A program made the position numbers and the translations under genes. From positions 1 through 31,769 of the forward strand of contig DAOVPS010000011.1 in NCBI GenBank assembly GCA_030629105.1: a stretch of 31,769 nucleotides of DNA, read 5' to 3'. Positions 31,098 through 31,769 of the stretch are shown here, piece after piece. The notes beneath the pieces were generated by a model. It was not told the DNA's origin, did not search any database, and saw only the letters and a program-made list of their open reading frames with translations. Every line of letters begins with the position of its first letter. Within the stretch, counting starts at the first letter, position 1. The DNA comes from JABLTI01 sp030629105. Lineage in GTDB: Archaea > Asgardarchaeota > Heimdallarchaeia > JABLTI01.

Positions 31098-31769
31098 TTA
31101 ATCCATAAAGCCTTTGTCTAGTTTCTCGTCTCGTTCTTTTTCAAGTGCGATTCTTTTCTTTCTTGGTCTCCACCAGGCTAACCAGCCAAAGAGTGCGACA
31201 AAACCAATTAAGAAGACTTCAGGTAATATGTAGTATATAACTGGAAGCGGACGTGTAATTTGGAATAACTCAGAAGCCAAACCTCTGCTTTCAACACTTA
31301 CATTAACATTCATATTTTTTATAACTGCAGCAGCGAAGTATGTATTATCTGGTAACGAACTGACATCGATGTCATCGTAGTACCACCAATCATTAATTGA
31401 ATCCCATGACAAATCAGTAAGACCTAATGCGGGAGTATTGGAAGCAATACCATCATATAGATAGATTTTAACTGTGGCTCGACGAGTATCATCCATAATA
31501 GCAGGTACTTCTTTATCATGGATTTCATACCAATCTAAAGTTCCATCGAAAGTTGCATTTGTGTAATCGGTTTTTGCAGAGATGTTGAAAATGTCTACTG
31601 TTAGTGTTTCAGGATCAAAACTAATTGAGGGTGCTGAAGTAGTTATGTTGTGAAATCGTGTTCTAAAGTAATAAGTACTTGTTTGTTGAGCCCAACTCAC
31701 AAAAGTTGATTGGTTTAATTGATTATATTTTAGGTAACCAATTGGTAATCTAGAGATTCTAAAACGAAC
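31098..31769 (-). CDS. C-terminally anchored surface protein, 3' part only
   Basis: The frame stays open to the right edge, so the true start is outside the window and the internal GTG at 31698-31700 is not a proven start; about 224 codons are visible. The extracytoplasmic part has beta-rich, Asn/Ser/Thr/Asp-rich sequence with possible glycosylation sites (NITT, NATF, NISAK, NVSV), like an Ig- or carbohydrate-binding-type module. A membrane helix (IYYILPEVFLIGFVALFGWL) and a basic cytoplasmic tail (WWRPRKKRIALEKERDEK) follow, so it is a type I anchored protein. It is co-directional with the solute-binding protein gene but separated from it by a strong terminator. The function is unknown. Confidence 0.7.
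   Translation of the reverse strand, partial: VRFRISRLPIGYLKYNQLNQSTFVSWAQQTSTYYFRTRFHNITTSAPSISFDPETLTVDIFNISAKTDYTNATFDGTLDWYEIHDKEVPAIMDDTRRATVKIYLYDGIASNTPALGLTDLSWDSINDWWYYDDIDVSSLPDNTYFAAAVIKNMNVNVSVESRGLASELFQITRPLPVIYYILPEVFLIGFVALFGWLAWWRPRKKRIALEKERDEKLDKGFMD

Overview
The window is AT-rich archaeal chromosomal DNA. The archaeal markers are clear: pantoate kinase plus phosphopantothenate synthetase (the archaeal CoA route), GatD/GatE, ABCE1 with two Fe-S clusters, an archaeal-type TyrRS, archaeal S13-S4-S11, and TATA boxes upstream of genes, some of them leaderless. TTG and GTG starts are common and several genes have GGAG/GAGGT Shine-Dalgarno sites. An Asgard (Heimdall/Loki-like) lineage is a reasonable guess from the S4 tail and a seven-helix protein with a profilin-like domain, but I cannot prove it without tree building. 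I recognise no rRNA, tRNA, CRISPR array, IS element or phage gene.

Left block (1-7889, leftward): the 5' part of a diacylglycerol/sphingosine-kinase-like gene, then a tight operon read from right to left: pantoate kinase, phosphopantothenate synthetase, PanB, PanE, a PLP aspartate decarboxylase, CoaBC and a PaaK-like CoA ligase. Together these would take 2-oxoisovalerate and aspartate to 4'-phosphopantetheine. Middle-left (8047-18625): mostly single genes in alternating orientation: a DUF1295 membrane protein, a GNAT acetyltransferase, ABCE1, an MFS transporter, TyrRS, a VOC protein, a gamma-glutamyltransferase-like enzyme, an FAH-family enzyme and a class I aminotransferase. Several of their promoters carry strong inverted repeats around the TATA box.

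Middle-right (18682-23743): the ribosomal cluster S13-S4-S11 plus a COG2888-type zinc-ribbon protein, leftward; a protein with seven predicted helices, a cytosolic profilin-like domain and an acidic tail; and, divergently, three small uncharacterised genes, the last a coiled-coil/winged-helix protein. Right block (23750-31769): GatE and GatD diverging from one intergenic region, an unknown helical protein behind GatD, two small zinc-binding proteins, a possible restriction-fold protein, a membrane-anchored family-5 solute-binding protein whose domain order looks circularly permuted, and the 3' part of another C-terminally anchored surface protein that runs off the window.

The points most worth following are the apparently permuted solute-binding protein, the seven-helix/profilin-like protein with its divergent small-gene cluster, the set of promoter dyads (TyrRS, VOC/GGT, ABCE1, 22.3 kb), and the near-complete CoA operon.
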